Position numbers and translations under genes: made by a program. 40,826 nt of DNA. Source: CAWULT01 sp963923455 (GTDB lineage Bacteria > Acidobacteriota > Vicinamibacteria > Vicinamibacterales > UBA2999). The notes beneath the pieces were generated by a model that saw only the letters and a program-made list of their open reading frames with translations, searched no databases and was not told the origin of the DNA. Below are positions 1 to 7,123 of the stretch, piece after piece (within the stretch, counting starts at the first letter, position 1; every line of letters begins with the position of its first letter). The DNA is taken from assembly GCA_963923455.1 (NCBI GenBank), contig CAWULT010000034.1, forward strand, positions 1-40,826, in the 5' to 3' direction.

Positions 1-809
1 GCTCGCAGGGTCTCGCGCAGTGCGCCCAGCGACTGGAGGTCGTCGTCGAGGCCGCCGGGCAGACGACGCCAGACCCGGCCGCGCTGGTCGCCGAGGAGTC
101 CGACCCCGAGGCGGAGGAGGGCGAGGCGGGGCCCGCCGCGGCGGCGCCGGCCGACGTGCCCGCGTCGATGACCGCCGAGGAGGCCATTGCGCGGCTGCGG
201 GAGAAGATCGACCGGCTCGGGCCCGTCAACATGATGGCCATCGAGCAGTTCGAGGAGCTCGAGACGCGGCACGTGTTCCTGACCACGCAGCGCGCCGACC
301 TGATCGAGTCGATCGCGCAGACGTCCGAGGCCATCCGGCGCATCGACGAGACGACGAAGGCCCGCTTCACCGAGGCCTTCGCGGCCATCCAGGTCAACTT
401 CCAGCAGACGTTCAGCACGCTGTTCGGCGGGGGGCGGGCGGGCCTGACGCTGCTCGACGAGAGCGATCCGCTCGAGACCGGCATCGACATCGTCGCCTCG
501 CCTCCGGGGAAGCGGCTCCAGAGCGTGCAGTTGCTCTCGGGCGGCGAGAAGGCGCTGACGGCGATCGCGCTGATGTTCGCGATCTTCAAGTACAAGCCGA
601 GCCCCTTCTGCCTGCTCGACGAGATCGACGCGCCGCTCGACGACGCCAACGTCAGCCGCTTCGTCGACATGCTGCGCGGCATGCTCGACCACACGCAGTT
701 CATCCTGATCACCCACAACCGGCGGACCATGGAGATCGCCAACCGGCTCTACGGCGTCACCATGGAGGAGCCGGGCGTGTCGAAGCTGATTTCGGTGCAA
801 CTGCACTAG
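1..809 (+). CDS. smc: SMC chromosome-segregation ATPase, C-terminal part (5' end outside window)
   Basis: The reading frame is open from base 3, so this is the 3' end of a longer gene. It encodes the end of the second coiled coil, an acidic Ala/Glu-rich stretch (about 60-150) and the C-terminal half of the ABC ATPase head. The motif RLGPVNMMAIEQFEEL and the ABC signature LLSGGEKALTAIALMFAIF (near 533-590) are seen, followed by the Walker B/D-loop segment LLDEIDAPLDDANV (near 610-655) and the switch histidine in ITHNRRTME. SMC dimers with ScpA/ScpB organise and segregate the chromosome. The frame ends at a TAG followed by a strong hairpin, so smc is probably the last gene of its unit. The internal ATG at 156 is not the start, because conserved sequence continues upstream of it. 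The family assignment is firm; the N-terminus cannot be judged. Confidence 0.96.
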   Translation, partial: SQGLAQCAQRLEVVVEAAGQTTPDPAALVAEESDPEAEEGEAGPAAAAPADVPASMTAEEAIARLREKIDRLGPVNMMAIEQFEELETRHVFLTTQRADLIESIAQTSEAIRRIDETTKARFTEAFAAIQVNFQQTFSTLFGGGRAGLTLLDESDPLETGIDIVASPPGKRLQSVQLLSGGEKALTAIALMFAIFKYKPSPFCLLDEIDAPLDDANVSRFVDMLRGMLDHTQFILITHNRRTMEIANRLYGVTMEEPGVSKLISVQLH

Positions 810-834
810 CGGCCACGCCTCCGACCAGGACGTG

Positions 835-864
835 CGGGCGGCCTCCCTGTCGGGAGGCCGCCCG
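835..864 (+). terminator. GC hairpin without U-tract after smc
   Basis: A perfect 13-bp inverted repeat (arms 835-847 and 852-864, loop TGTC) starts 26 bases after the smc stop codon. No T-run follows on either strand. Its position just past a stop codon, before a gene with its own ribosome binding site, suggests a transcript end or 3'-stabilising hairpin. Confidence 0.6.
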
Positions 865-924
865 GACGTCCAGCCACGGCGAACTCCGGAACGCCCAGTT
901 TCGTCAACGGGTCAGGAGGTTCCG

Positions 925-1797
925 ATGATCAGGCGATTCCCCGGCCTCGTTCGGGTGACCACGGTGACGGTGCTGCTCGGCCTCGCGGCCGTCCTGGCGG
1001 CGTGCGACGTCAAGGTGGGCGAGGGCGGCCTGTCGGTCGACATCGCCAGCGGCAAGGCCGGAGACGAGTGGGTGCGGACCTACGACCTCTCGCCCGGAGG
1101 CCTCCTCGAGATCGTCAACACCAACGGGCCCATCGAGGTGCGGGCCGCGGCGGGTGACCGGGTCGAGGTCAGGGCCGTGCGGGCCCTCCAGTGGCGGAGC
1201 GAGGCGCAGGCGGCCGAAGCCCTCACGCAGCTGCGGATGGAGGAGGTGGTCGAGCGGGACCACGTGGCCATCCAGGCCCGGTTCGCCGATGCCTCCGCCG
1301 ACGCGACCGGCCGGACACCCCGACTGTCGGTGCGCTACCGGGTGCTCGTCCCGAAGGGCCTGCGCGTCTCCGTGCGCACGCAGAACGGCGGCATTACGCT
1401 GGATGGCGTGGACGGCACGCTGGTGGCGGCGACGACCAACGGCGGTGTCTCGGGGAGCAGCCTGTCCGGCGCGGTCGACGCGACCGTGGTCAACGGGGGG
1501 ATTCGCCTGCACATCGCGTCGCTGACTGGCGATGCGAGGCTGTCGTCGGTCAACGGCGGCGTGCTGCTCGAGCTGCCGAGCACGATTGCGGCCGACATCG
1601 AGGCGACGGCCGTCAACGGTGGCGTGTCGATCGACGATCGGCTGGCGGGCGTCGGGGTGCGTCGCGACGAGGGCGCGGGCGGGCCGACGCGGCGCCTGGC
1701 GGCGACGCTGAACGGCGGCGGGCACAAGATCGCGCTCTCCACGACGAACGGGGGCGTACGCGTCACCGCGCGGGGGGAGGGGCCACCGCGCTCCTGA
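925..1797 (+). CDS. DUF4097-type beta-helix lipoprotein
   Basis: A 290-residue predicted lipoprotein. The ATG at 925 is preceded by AGGAGG (914-919) at five bases, which decides the start over an in-frame extension to 832. Residues 1-27 form a lipoprotein signal with lipobox LAAC, so the mature protein would begin at that cysteine and sit on an envelope membrane. The C-terminal half carries seven short repeats built on NGG (TQNGGI, TTNGGV, VVNGGI, SVNGGV, AVNGGV, TLNGGG, TTNGGV), roughly one per 20 residues, as expected for the turns of a right-handed parallel beta-helix. This matches the DUF4097 'putative adhesin' family, whose molecular role is unknown. It is followed after 19 bases by an M48 protease in the same direction. 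Family confidence is good; function is open. Confidence 0.85.
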   Translation: MIRRFPGLVRVTTVTVLLGLAAVLAACDVKVGEGGLSVDIASGKAGDEWVRTYDLSPGGLLEIVNTNGPIEVRAAAGDRVEVRAVRALQWRSEAQAAEALTQLRMEEVVERDHVAIQARFADASADATGRTPRLSVRYRVLVPKGLRVSVRTQNGGITLDGVDGTLVAATTNGGVSGSSLSGAVDATVVNGGIRLHIASLTGDARLSSVNGGVLLELPSTIAADIEATAVNGGVSIDDRLAGVGVRRDEGAGGPTRRLAATLNGGGHKIALSTTNGGVRVTARGEGPPRS

Positions 1798-1816
1798 GCG
1801 CGGCAGCCTGCGGCGC

Positions 1817-2968
1817 GTGGCCAACGAGGACAAGGCAACCCGCTATCACCGGCTTCGCCGCCGGGCCTCGCTGCTGGCGTCGCTGTCGGGCGCGGCGTAC
1901 CTGGCGCTGCTGGTCCTGTCCGGGCTGGCCGTCCGGTTGCGCGAACTGCTGATCGGTCCGGCCGACGCCGCCGGCCCCCTGTCGGCGATGGCGTATGCCG
2001 TCGTGCTCGGCGCCGGCTACGTCGTCATCCGGCTGCCGGCGCTGCGGCACCGGGACCTCACGCTGGAGCGGCGCTACGGCCTGTCCAGCGAGTCCGAGGC
2101 CCACTGGTGGCTCGGGGAGCTCAAAGGGGTCGGCGTGGGCCTGGTGATCCTGGCTCCGCTCGCCGGCGCACTCGTGGCGTTGCTGCGCTGGAGCCCGGAG
2201 CGGTGGTGGCTGGCGGCCGCGGCCCTGCTCACCCTCGGCCTGGTCATCGCGGCGCGTCTCGCGCCGACCGTGCTGCTGCCGCTCTTCTACGACATCCGGC
2301 CGCTCGACCGGCCCTCACTGACCGCGCGGCTCGTCGCGCTGGCCGGGCGCTGCGGTGCGCCGGTGCTCGGGGTCTTCGAGTGGCGGGTCGGCGACCGCAC
2401 GCGCAAGGCCGGCGCCGCGCTCGTGGGACTGGGGGCGGCAAGGCGCATTCTCGTGTCGGACACGCTGCTGGCCGATCACTCCGACGAGGAAATCGAGGTC
2501 GTGCTCGCGCACGAGCTCGCGCACCACGTCCATCGGGACATCTGGACGGCGCTGGCCGTCCAGGCCGTGCTGGTCCTGGCCGGCTGTTACCTCGCGGACC
2601 GCGCCCTCGCCGTGCTCGCCGGGCCGCTCGGCCTGCCGGGGAGGGGAGACGCCGCCTCGCTGCCGCTGCTCGCCCTGGCCGGCGGCGGCGCGTGGGCGTT
2701 GCTCGTGCCGGTCGCCAACGCCGTCTCACGCTCCCATGAGCGGCGGGCGGACCGCTTCGCCGTCGCGACCACGAACAACGCGGGCGCGCTGGTCTCGGCG
2801 CTGCGGCGACTCGGCGCGACGAACCTCGCCGAGGAGCAGCCGTCGCCCCTCGTCGAGGCCCTCTTCCACACGCACCCGTCGCTCGCCTTGCGGATCGCGG
2901 CGGCCCGGGCGCTGCAGCCGCAGCCGGCCCGCGGCGTCGATCCGCCCTCTAGAACGCGCCCACGCTGA
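1817..2968 (+). CDS. M48 family (Ste24-like) membrane zinc metallopeptidase
   Basis: A 383-residue integral membrane protease. Hydrophobic segments near residues 18-40, 57-75, 105-123 and 132-157 precede the zinc motif HELAH (232-236). The third ligand is expected at Glu308 in SRSHERRAD, the usual ExxxD arrangement. The segment around residues 150-220 (LLPLFYDIRPL, then VSDTLLADHSDEEI) resembles type I CAAX endopeptidases of the Ste24 branch. Bacterial members act in membrane protein quality control or peptide maturation; substrates here are unknown. The chosen start is a GTG 19 bases after the lipoprotein stop; no strong Shine-Dalgarno is visible. The 3' end overlaps the convergent TonB receptor gene by 20 bases. 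Confidence 0.9.
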   Translation: MANEDKATRYHRLRRRASLLASLSGAAYLALLVLSGLAVRLRELLIGPADAAGPLSAMAYAVVLGAGYVVIRLPALRHRDLTLERRYGLSSESEAHWWLGELKGVGVGLVILAPLAGALVALLRWSPERWWLAAAALLTLGLVIAARLAPTVLLPLFYDIRPLDRPSLTARLVALAGRCGAPVLGVFEWRVGDRTRKAGAALVGLGAARRILVSDTLLADHSDEEIEVVLAHELAHHVHRDIWTALAVQAVLVLAGCYLADRALAVLAGPLGLPGRGDAASLPLLALAGGGAWALLVPVANAVSRSHERRADRFAVATTNNAGALVSALRRLGATNLAEEQPSPLVEALFHTHPSLALRIAAARALQPQPARGVDPPSRTRPR

Positions 2969-5591
2969 GGCCCACGGTGAACGTCCGGCCGCGTGACGGG
3001 GCGAACTGGAAGTGTTCCCGGTAGAAGGCGTCCGTCAGGTTCTCGACGGCGAAGTTCAGGCCCAGACGGTCGCGACGGCGCGTCAGGCTGACGCCCCAGC
3101 CGATGCGCTGCACGGTGAAACCGTCCAGCGAGAGCAGGTCCTGTGCGATGCGGAACGGCGACTGCAGCAGCGTCGGCGTGATTCGCGTCACCTCGGTCTG
3201 CGTGCGGACTCCGTACTCCGCCCACCAGCGCCCGCGCGGTTCGGTGAATCGCGCGGCGAACAGCACCTTCACCGGCGTGATGTTGTCCGCCGGCTCGCCG
3301 TCGAGCGCGTTGCCGTTGATGGGGTTGATGCCGTTGGTGATCGTGCCCCGGGTCAAGGCCGCCGAGCCGCTCAGCGTCACGATGCCGCCCTCGAAGGTGA
3401 ACGGCGCGTCGGCGGAGAGTTCGAGCCCGTGGATGCGGACGTCGGCGTAGTTGGTCGCCTGCGCGAGCCCGCCCGACGGCGTCGTTGCCACCACCAGGTC
3501 CTGCGCCACGAAGTTCTGGTACTGATTCAGGAAGAAGTAGGCCCCGCCCGAGACGTGGCGGAACGCGAACTTCGCGCCGACGTCGAAGTTGTTGCCGGTC
3601 TCGGGCTGCACGCGGATGTTCGGCGCGATGTAGCCGGCCGTCGCGGGCCCGGAGTAGAGCAGCTCCTCGAGGTTCGGGTGGCGGTAGCTGCGGCCGAAGC
3701 GGACGAACGGGCTGACCCGGCCGCCCGTGTTGCCGACGAGACCGATGTCGCCGGTCAGTGCCCGGCGCACGACCGTCTGCCCGTTCGGGTCCGGCAGCGT
3801 CGAGGGATCGATCGCCGGCCGTGCCCCGGCGACGATGGAGGCGACGTCGTAGCCCTGGGTCGCCTTCGTCGTCACGTTGTAGAAGTCGCCGCGCAGGCCG
3901 GCGACCAGCGAGACGATCGGCGTGAAGCGCCACTCGTCCTGCGCGAAGACGGCCACGTCGCGCAGGCTGGCGTCGGGGACCCGGACCGGGGACGCGACCG
4001 TCGGCGCGCCGAGCTGAACCGGCGACGGGAACACGACCGGGGCCGGGCCCCTGGCGCCGAGGACGACCTGGCCGACCATCGACGTCGTCGTGGTCGTCCG
4101 GCGGCGGTCGCTGCTCCGGTCGCGGTAGAAGGTCAGGCCCGTCGTGACGACGTGGTTCGAGGCCGGCGTGATCACGGCCTGCACGTCCACGCCGGGCGTC
4201 CAGACGCGCTGTTCGGTCTCCGACAGGATGTCGAGGCGCATCACGGCGATCGGGAAGAACGCCCCGGCCGTCGGTGCGGGGAACTGCACGGGCAGCAGGT
4301 TCTGCAGTGTCCGGTCCGTCCGCTGGTAGTGCGCGGTCACCGAGAGGTTGGCCAGCCACGGCGTCACGGCCCTCGCCTCGTAGCGGGCCGACACGCGGTC
4401 GAGATCGCTCTTGGGCAGGGACGTCGCGTTGAAGAAATAGGGCTGCGCGAAGTCCGGGAAGCCCACCTTCGACATCCGCCGGCTCTGGTAGCGCACCCGG
4501 ACCGTGCGCCGATCGCCGAGCTTGAACAGGCTCGACAGGTTCACGAAGTGGCCCTCGGCGCCCGAGTTCTGGATCTCGCGTTCGGTGCGGACGTACGGCG
4601 CATTGAACGGGTCTGGAAACGCGCGGAACTGGAAGCCGAAGTTGTCGTCGATCGTGTCGGCCCGCGTCAGCCGGCCGGCGGTGAACAGCGGACGCGTGTC
4701 CTCCACGTCGAACGCGCCGGACCGGTAGTCGTCGAAGCGCTCGAGGCCGGCCTGCAGGCGGACCGCGTAGCGGGCCCCGGTGGCGCCGACGGTGGCCGTG
4801 CCGCGCCGGCCGTTCTCGTTGGTGCTGTAGAAGCCGTTGAAGCCGTAGAGCGCCCGCGGCCGGTCGCTGAACGTCGGCTCGTTCGTGATGATGTTGATCG
4901 TGCCCGCGAGCGCGTCCGAGCCGTAGAGCAGCGTGCCCGCCCCGTTGACGACCTCCATCCGGCTGATCGCGTCCGGCGAGACGAGGCCCACCTCGGCTCC
5001 GGTCCGGTCGGTCGCCTGCCGGGCCGTGTTCAGGCGCTCGCCGTCGACGAGCACCAGCAGGCGGGTGGAGTCGAGTCCGCGCAGGCGGGGCCGGACGCCG
5101 AACGGGCCATTGCCGACCGGCGTCACGTTGGCCAGGGTCGACAGCGCGTCGCCGGTCGACAGCTGGTTGCTCTGCTCGATCGACTCCCGTGTGACGCTGT
5201 CGACGTGGAGCGGGATCTGGCGGGTCTCGCGCTCGGCGCGCGCCGCGGTCACGCTGACCTCGGCGCTCAGGCCGCCGACCTCCAACTGCACCGGCACGTC
5301 GACCGACGTCTCGGCGCTCTCCACGAGGACGGTCCGGGCCGATTCCGAGAACCCCGCGCGGGTGACGATCACGAGATAGCGGCCGGCCGACGGTACGTCG
5401 ACCCGGAAGCGGCCGTCGTCGCCCGTCTCGGTGGCGACCTCGACGCCGGTGGCGATCCCGCGAACGACGACGCGGGCCTCGCGCAGGGCGGCACCGGTGG
5501 CGTCGGTGACGGCGCCGGTGATCGATGCGGCCCAGGCGGGCAGGGCCAGGAGCAGAGCGGACAGGGCGAGCAGCAGCACACGACTACGCAT
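2949..5591 (-). CDS. TonB-dependent outer-membrane receptor with carboxypeptidase-regulatory-like N-domain
   Basis: An 880-residue outer-membrane transporter. The ATG at 5591 begins a clear signal peptide (residues 1-22, ending PAWAAS). Residues about 23-105 form a carboxypeptidase-regulatory-like beta-sandwich (ITGAVTDATGAALREARV). The plug domain follows, with RPRLRGLDSTRLLVLVDGER and ISRMEVVNGAGTLLYGSDAL. The rest is a 22-strand-type barrel ending in Phe (FTVGLSVGAF), the usual BAM recognition end. Such receptors import siderophores, cobalamin, glycans or other ligands using TonB energy. Nothing here identifies the substrate, and I see no cobalamin riboswitch or Fur box in the 107-base gap upstream. 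The frame is open beyond 5591 but the signal peptide fixes the start. A small membrane protein gene lies upstream in the same direction. Confidence 0.93.
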   Translation of the reverse strand: MRSRVLLLALSALLLALPAWAASITGAVTDATGAALREARVVVRGIATGVEVATETGDDGRFRVDVPSAGRYLVIVTRAGFSESARTVLVESAETSVDVPVQLEVGGLSAEVSVTAARAERETRQIPLHVDSVTRESIEQSNQLSTGDALSTLANVTPVGNGPFGVRPRLRGLDSTRLLVLVDGERLNTARQATDRTGAEVGLVSPDAISRMEVVNGAGTLLYGSDALAGTINIITNEPTFSDRPRALYGFNGFYSTNENGRRGTATVGATGARYAVRLQAGLERFDDYRSGAFDVEDTRPLFTAGRLTRADTIDDNFGFQFRAFPDPFNAPYVRTEREIQNSGAEGHFVNLSSLFKLGDRRTVRVRYQSRRMSKVGFPDFAQPYFFNATSLPKSDLDRVSARYEARAVTPWLANLSVTAHYQRTDRTLQNLLPVQFPAPTAGAFFPIAVMRLDILSETEQRVWTPGVDVQAVITPASNHVVTTGLTFYRDRSSDRRRTTTTTSMVGQVVLGARGPAPVVFPSPVQLGAPTVASPVRVPDASLRDVAVFAQDEWRFTPIVSLVAGLRGDFYNVTTKATQGYDVASIVAGARPAIDPSTLPDPNGQTVVRRALTGDIGLVGNTGGRVSPFVRFGRSYRHPNLEELLYSGPATAGYIAPNIRVQPETGNNFDVGAKFAFRHVSGGAYFFLNQYQNFVAQDLVVATTPSGGLAQATNYADVRIHGLELSADAPFTFEGGIVTLSGSAALTRGTITNGINPINGNALDGEPADNITPVKVLFAARFTEPRGRWWAEYGVRTQTEVTRITPTLLQSPFRIAQDLLSLDGFTVQRIGWGVSLTRRRDRLGLNFAVENLTDAFYREHFQFAPSRGRTFTVGLSVGAF

Positions 5592-5698
5592 GACGGACGA
5601 ACTCCAGCGGTCGCCACGGCCGAGGCCTCGACGGCGTCGGGGACCTGGCGGACGAACCAGTAACGCGAAACGGTGACGGGGGCGGCGAGCCGGACGGA

Positions 5699-6172
5699 TC
5701 AGCCGCGGGGCGGCGGGCGGGCGTCGAGCCGGCGATCGAATCCGGCGCGCGGCACGGCGGCGACGGGCCGTCGAGCAGCCACGAGGGGGCGCAGGCCCGG
5801 GCGTGGTCCCCGCCGGGCTGACCGGGCCGCCAGCGCGAACGCGCCGAGAGCGAGCGCCCCGGCGCCGGCGAGCGGCATCACCTGCAGCATCGAGGCGGTG
5901 GTCTCGGACAGCCCGGGGTCGGCCGACAGCCGGCTGAGTGCGGGGCCGTGGAGCAGCGCGGCCATCGCGCACACGGCCACACCGCGTCGGCTGGCCAGCG
6001 ATTCGCCGGAGCGCTGCAGGGCCCAGAGCGACGCCACGAGGCCACAGGCCACGAGCCACTGGACCAGCCCGCCGGGCTCGTCGAGGTGCCCGGCCTGGAA
6101 CTGGTCGACGAGCACACGCCCGTGGAAGACCACGAGGGCGATGACCAGCAGGCTCACGGACGCGCGGAGCAT
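5699..6172 (-). CDS. Uncharacterised small membrane protein
   Basis: A 157-residue protein I do not recognise. Four hydrophobic segments are seen: residues 4-20, about 36-52, 64-80 and 95-115. They are followed by a very Arg/Pro-rich tail (from about 118) predicted to be cytoplasmic. It lies 107 bases upstream of the TonB receptor gene in the same direction and could be co-transcribed with it. The ATG at 6172 has no Shine-Dalgarno, but TACAAT lies six bases upstream, so the mRNA may be leaderless. It could be a helper protein for the receptor, but this is only neighbourhood inference. The rich Arg tail resembles out-of-frame high-GC sequence, so the exact 3' end is less certain than the membrane part. 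Confidence 0.65.
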   Translation of the reverse strand: MLRASVSLLVIALVVFHGRVLVDQFQAGHLDEPGGLVQWLVACGLVASLWALQRSGESLASRRGVAVCAMAALLHGPALSRLSADPGLSETTASMLQVMPLAGAGALALGAFALAARSARRGPRPGLRPLVAARRPVAAVPRAGFDRRLDARPPPRG

Positions 6173-6178
6173 CCCGGC

Positions 6179-6184
6179 ATTGTA
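6179..6184 (-). promoter_or_regulatory. Candidate -10 element with near-zero leader
   Basis: TACAAT on the minus strand ends six bases before the ATG at 6172. A transcript from it would start at about the A of the ATG. No convincing -35 is seen 16-18 bases upstream, and no Shine-Dalgarno is present, which fits leaderless translation. Confidence 0.35.
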
Positions 6185-6215
6185 CTGTGGCAGGCCCGTA
6201 CGATCGCCCGGGGTG

Positions 6216-6239
6216 GCGCCGGACGGCGTGACCCGGCGC
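6216..6239 (-). terminator. Weak hairpin after the 268-residue membrane protein gene
   Basis: Arms GCGCCGG (6216-6222) and CCGGCGC (6233-6239) form a 7-bp perfect stem with a 10-base loop, three bases past the stop codon of the gene ending at 6243. There is no T-run. It is weaker than the other hairpins in the window. Confidence 0.3.
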
Positions 6240-6242
6240 GTC

Positions 6243-7049
6243 TCACGACAGCGGGAGGGTGACGAACCAGGCGCCGAACGCGGCCCAGGCGGGCAGGCGG
6301 TAGAAGGTCAGCACCGACACGTGATACGCGACCACGATCGCGAGCGCGACCGGGAACACGTCGGTCCGGCGGTTGACGCGCCAGTCCCACAGGCACAGCC
6401 CGACGAGCAGCCCGTCGGCGAGCAGGAAGCCCGCGGCGGGCAGGACCGGTGCGCCGTCGATGCGAGGCACGAGGGACACGACCGACGGCACGTACGGGCC
6501 GAACAGGCGGTCGGTCACGGGGGTGAACAGCGGAAACACGGTGGCCAGCATGTAGCGGGCGTGCACGGCCGGACGCGCCCGGTGATACAGGCCCAGGCCC
6601 CACAGCGCGACGAACGCCACCAGCGCGTTGACGATGAGCGAGAGAAAGTAGAGGCCGAACGGGCCGAGGTCGGCGACGCCACGCACCCGGAAGTGGATGA
6701 AGTGCAGCGTTGCGGCGACCATCAGGGGCACGAGCGCGTAGGACGTCAAGCCGAGGCGCGCGTGCAGGGCCCGGCGTCCGGATCGAATCAAGACGGCCTG
6801 CGCGACGACCAGCACGCACCACGCGGTCATGGCGAGGCCGTGCAGGTGCGGGTGGTACGTGGGCTGGTCGGCCAGCCGCGAGAAGTAGGTCGGCCAGAAG
6901 GCGACCACCATCGCCAGCAGGAACGCCCCGAGCAGCCAGACGCTGGCTGCGTAGACCCCTCCGGTCCGGGGCGCCGGCGTGGCGGCGACGGCACGGGCCC
7001 CGGTCTTCGGTGGTCGGTTGCGGCGGCGCATCGGGCGTGATTCTGTCAT
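6243..7049 (-). CDS. Uncharacterised polytopic membrane protein with a His cluster
   Basis: A 268-residue protein with an Arg-rich N-terminal tail (about residues 1-30) and about seven hydrophobic segments. A histidine-rich stretch HPHLHG (His66, His68, His70) follows the first membrane helix. More histidines lie in the next helices (His96, His116, His119), a pattern that could bind heme or metal. It resembles conserved bacterial membrane proteins of unknown function; I cannot place it in a named family with confidence. The ATG at 7049 is the first in frame; the neighbouring plus-strand VWFA-related gene starts divergently at 7124, leaving 74 bases for both promoters. No partner gene suggests a role. 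Confidence 0.75.
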   Translation of the reverse strand: MTESRPMRRRNRPPKTGARAVAATPAPRTGGVYAASVWLLGAFLLAMVVAFWPTYFSRLADQPTYHPHLHGLAMTAWCVLVVAQAVLIRSGRRALHARLGLTSYALVPLMVAATLHFIHFRVRGVADLGPFGLYFLSLIVNALVAFVALWGLGLYHRARPAVHARYMLATVFPLFTPVTDRLFGPYVPSVVSLVPRIDGAPVLPAAGFLLADGLLVGLCLWDWRVNRRTDVFPVALAIVVAYHVSVLTFYRLPAWAAFGAWFVTLPLS

Positions 7050-7086
7050 GGATCGTCCGGGCGCCGCGCAGGGGTCGCCGGTGGGC

Positions 7087-7092
7087 TACACT
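7087..7092 (+). promoter_or_regulatory. Candidate -10 element of the first VWFA-related gene
   Basis: TACACT lies 31 bases upstream of the ATG at 7124 in the 74-base divergent gap, leaving a leader of about 25 bases. I find no clear -35. Confidence 0.3.
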
Positions 7093-7123
7093 GCGCGTGC
7101 CGGCCCGTGCCGGTCCGACCTCC

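Noticed and set aside
5592..5698. Possible riboswitch or Fur box before the TonB receptor.
   Set aside because: I found no conserved cobalamin-box sequence and no AT-rich Fur-like palindrome.
5592..6059. N-terminal extension of the TonB receptor frame to 6059.
   Set aside because: A complete signal peptide starts at 5591, and the extension is Arg/Pro-rich and overlaps the small membrane protein gene.
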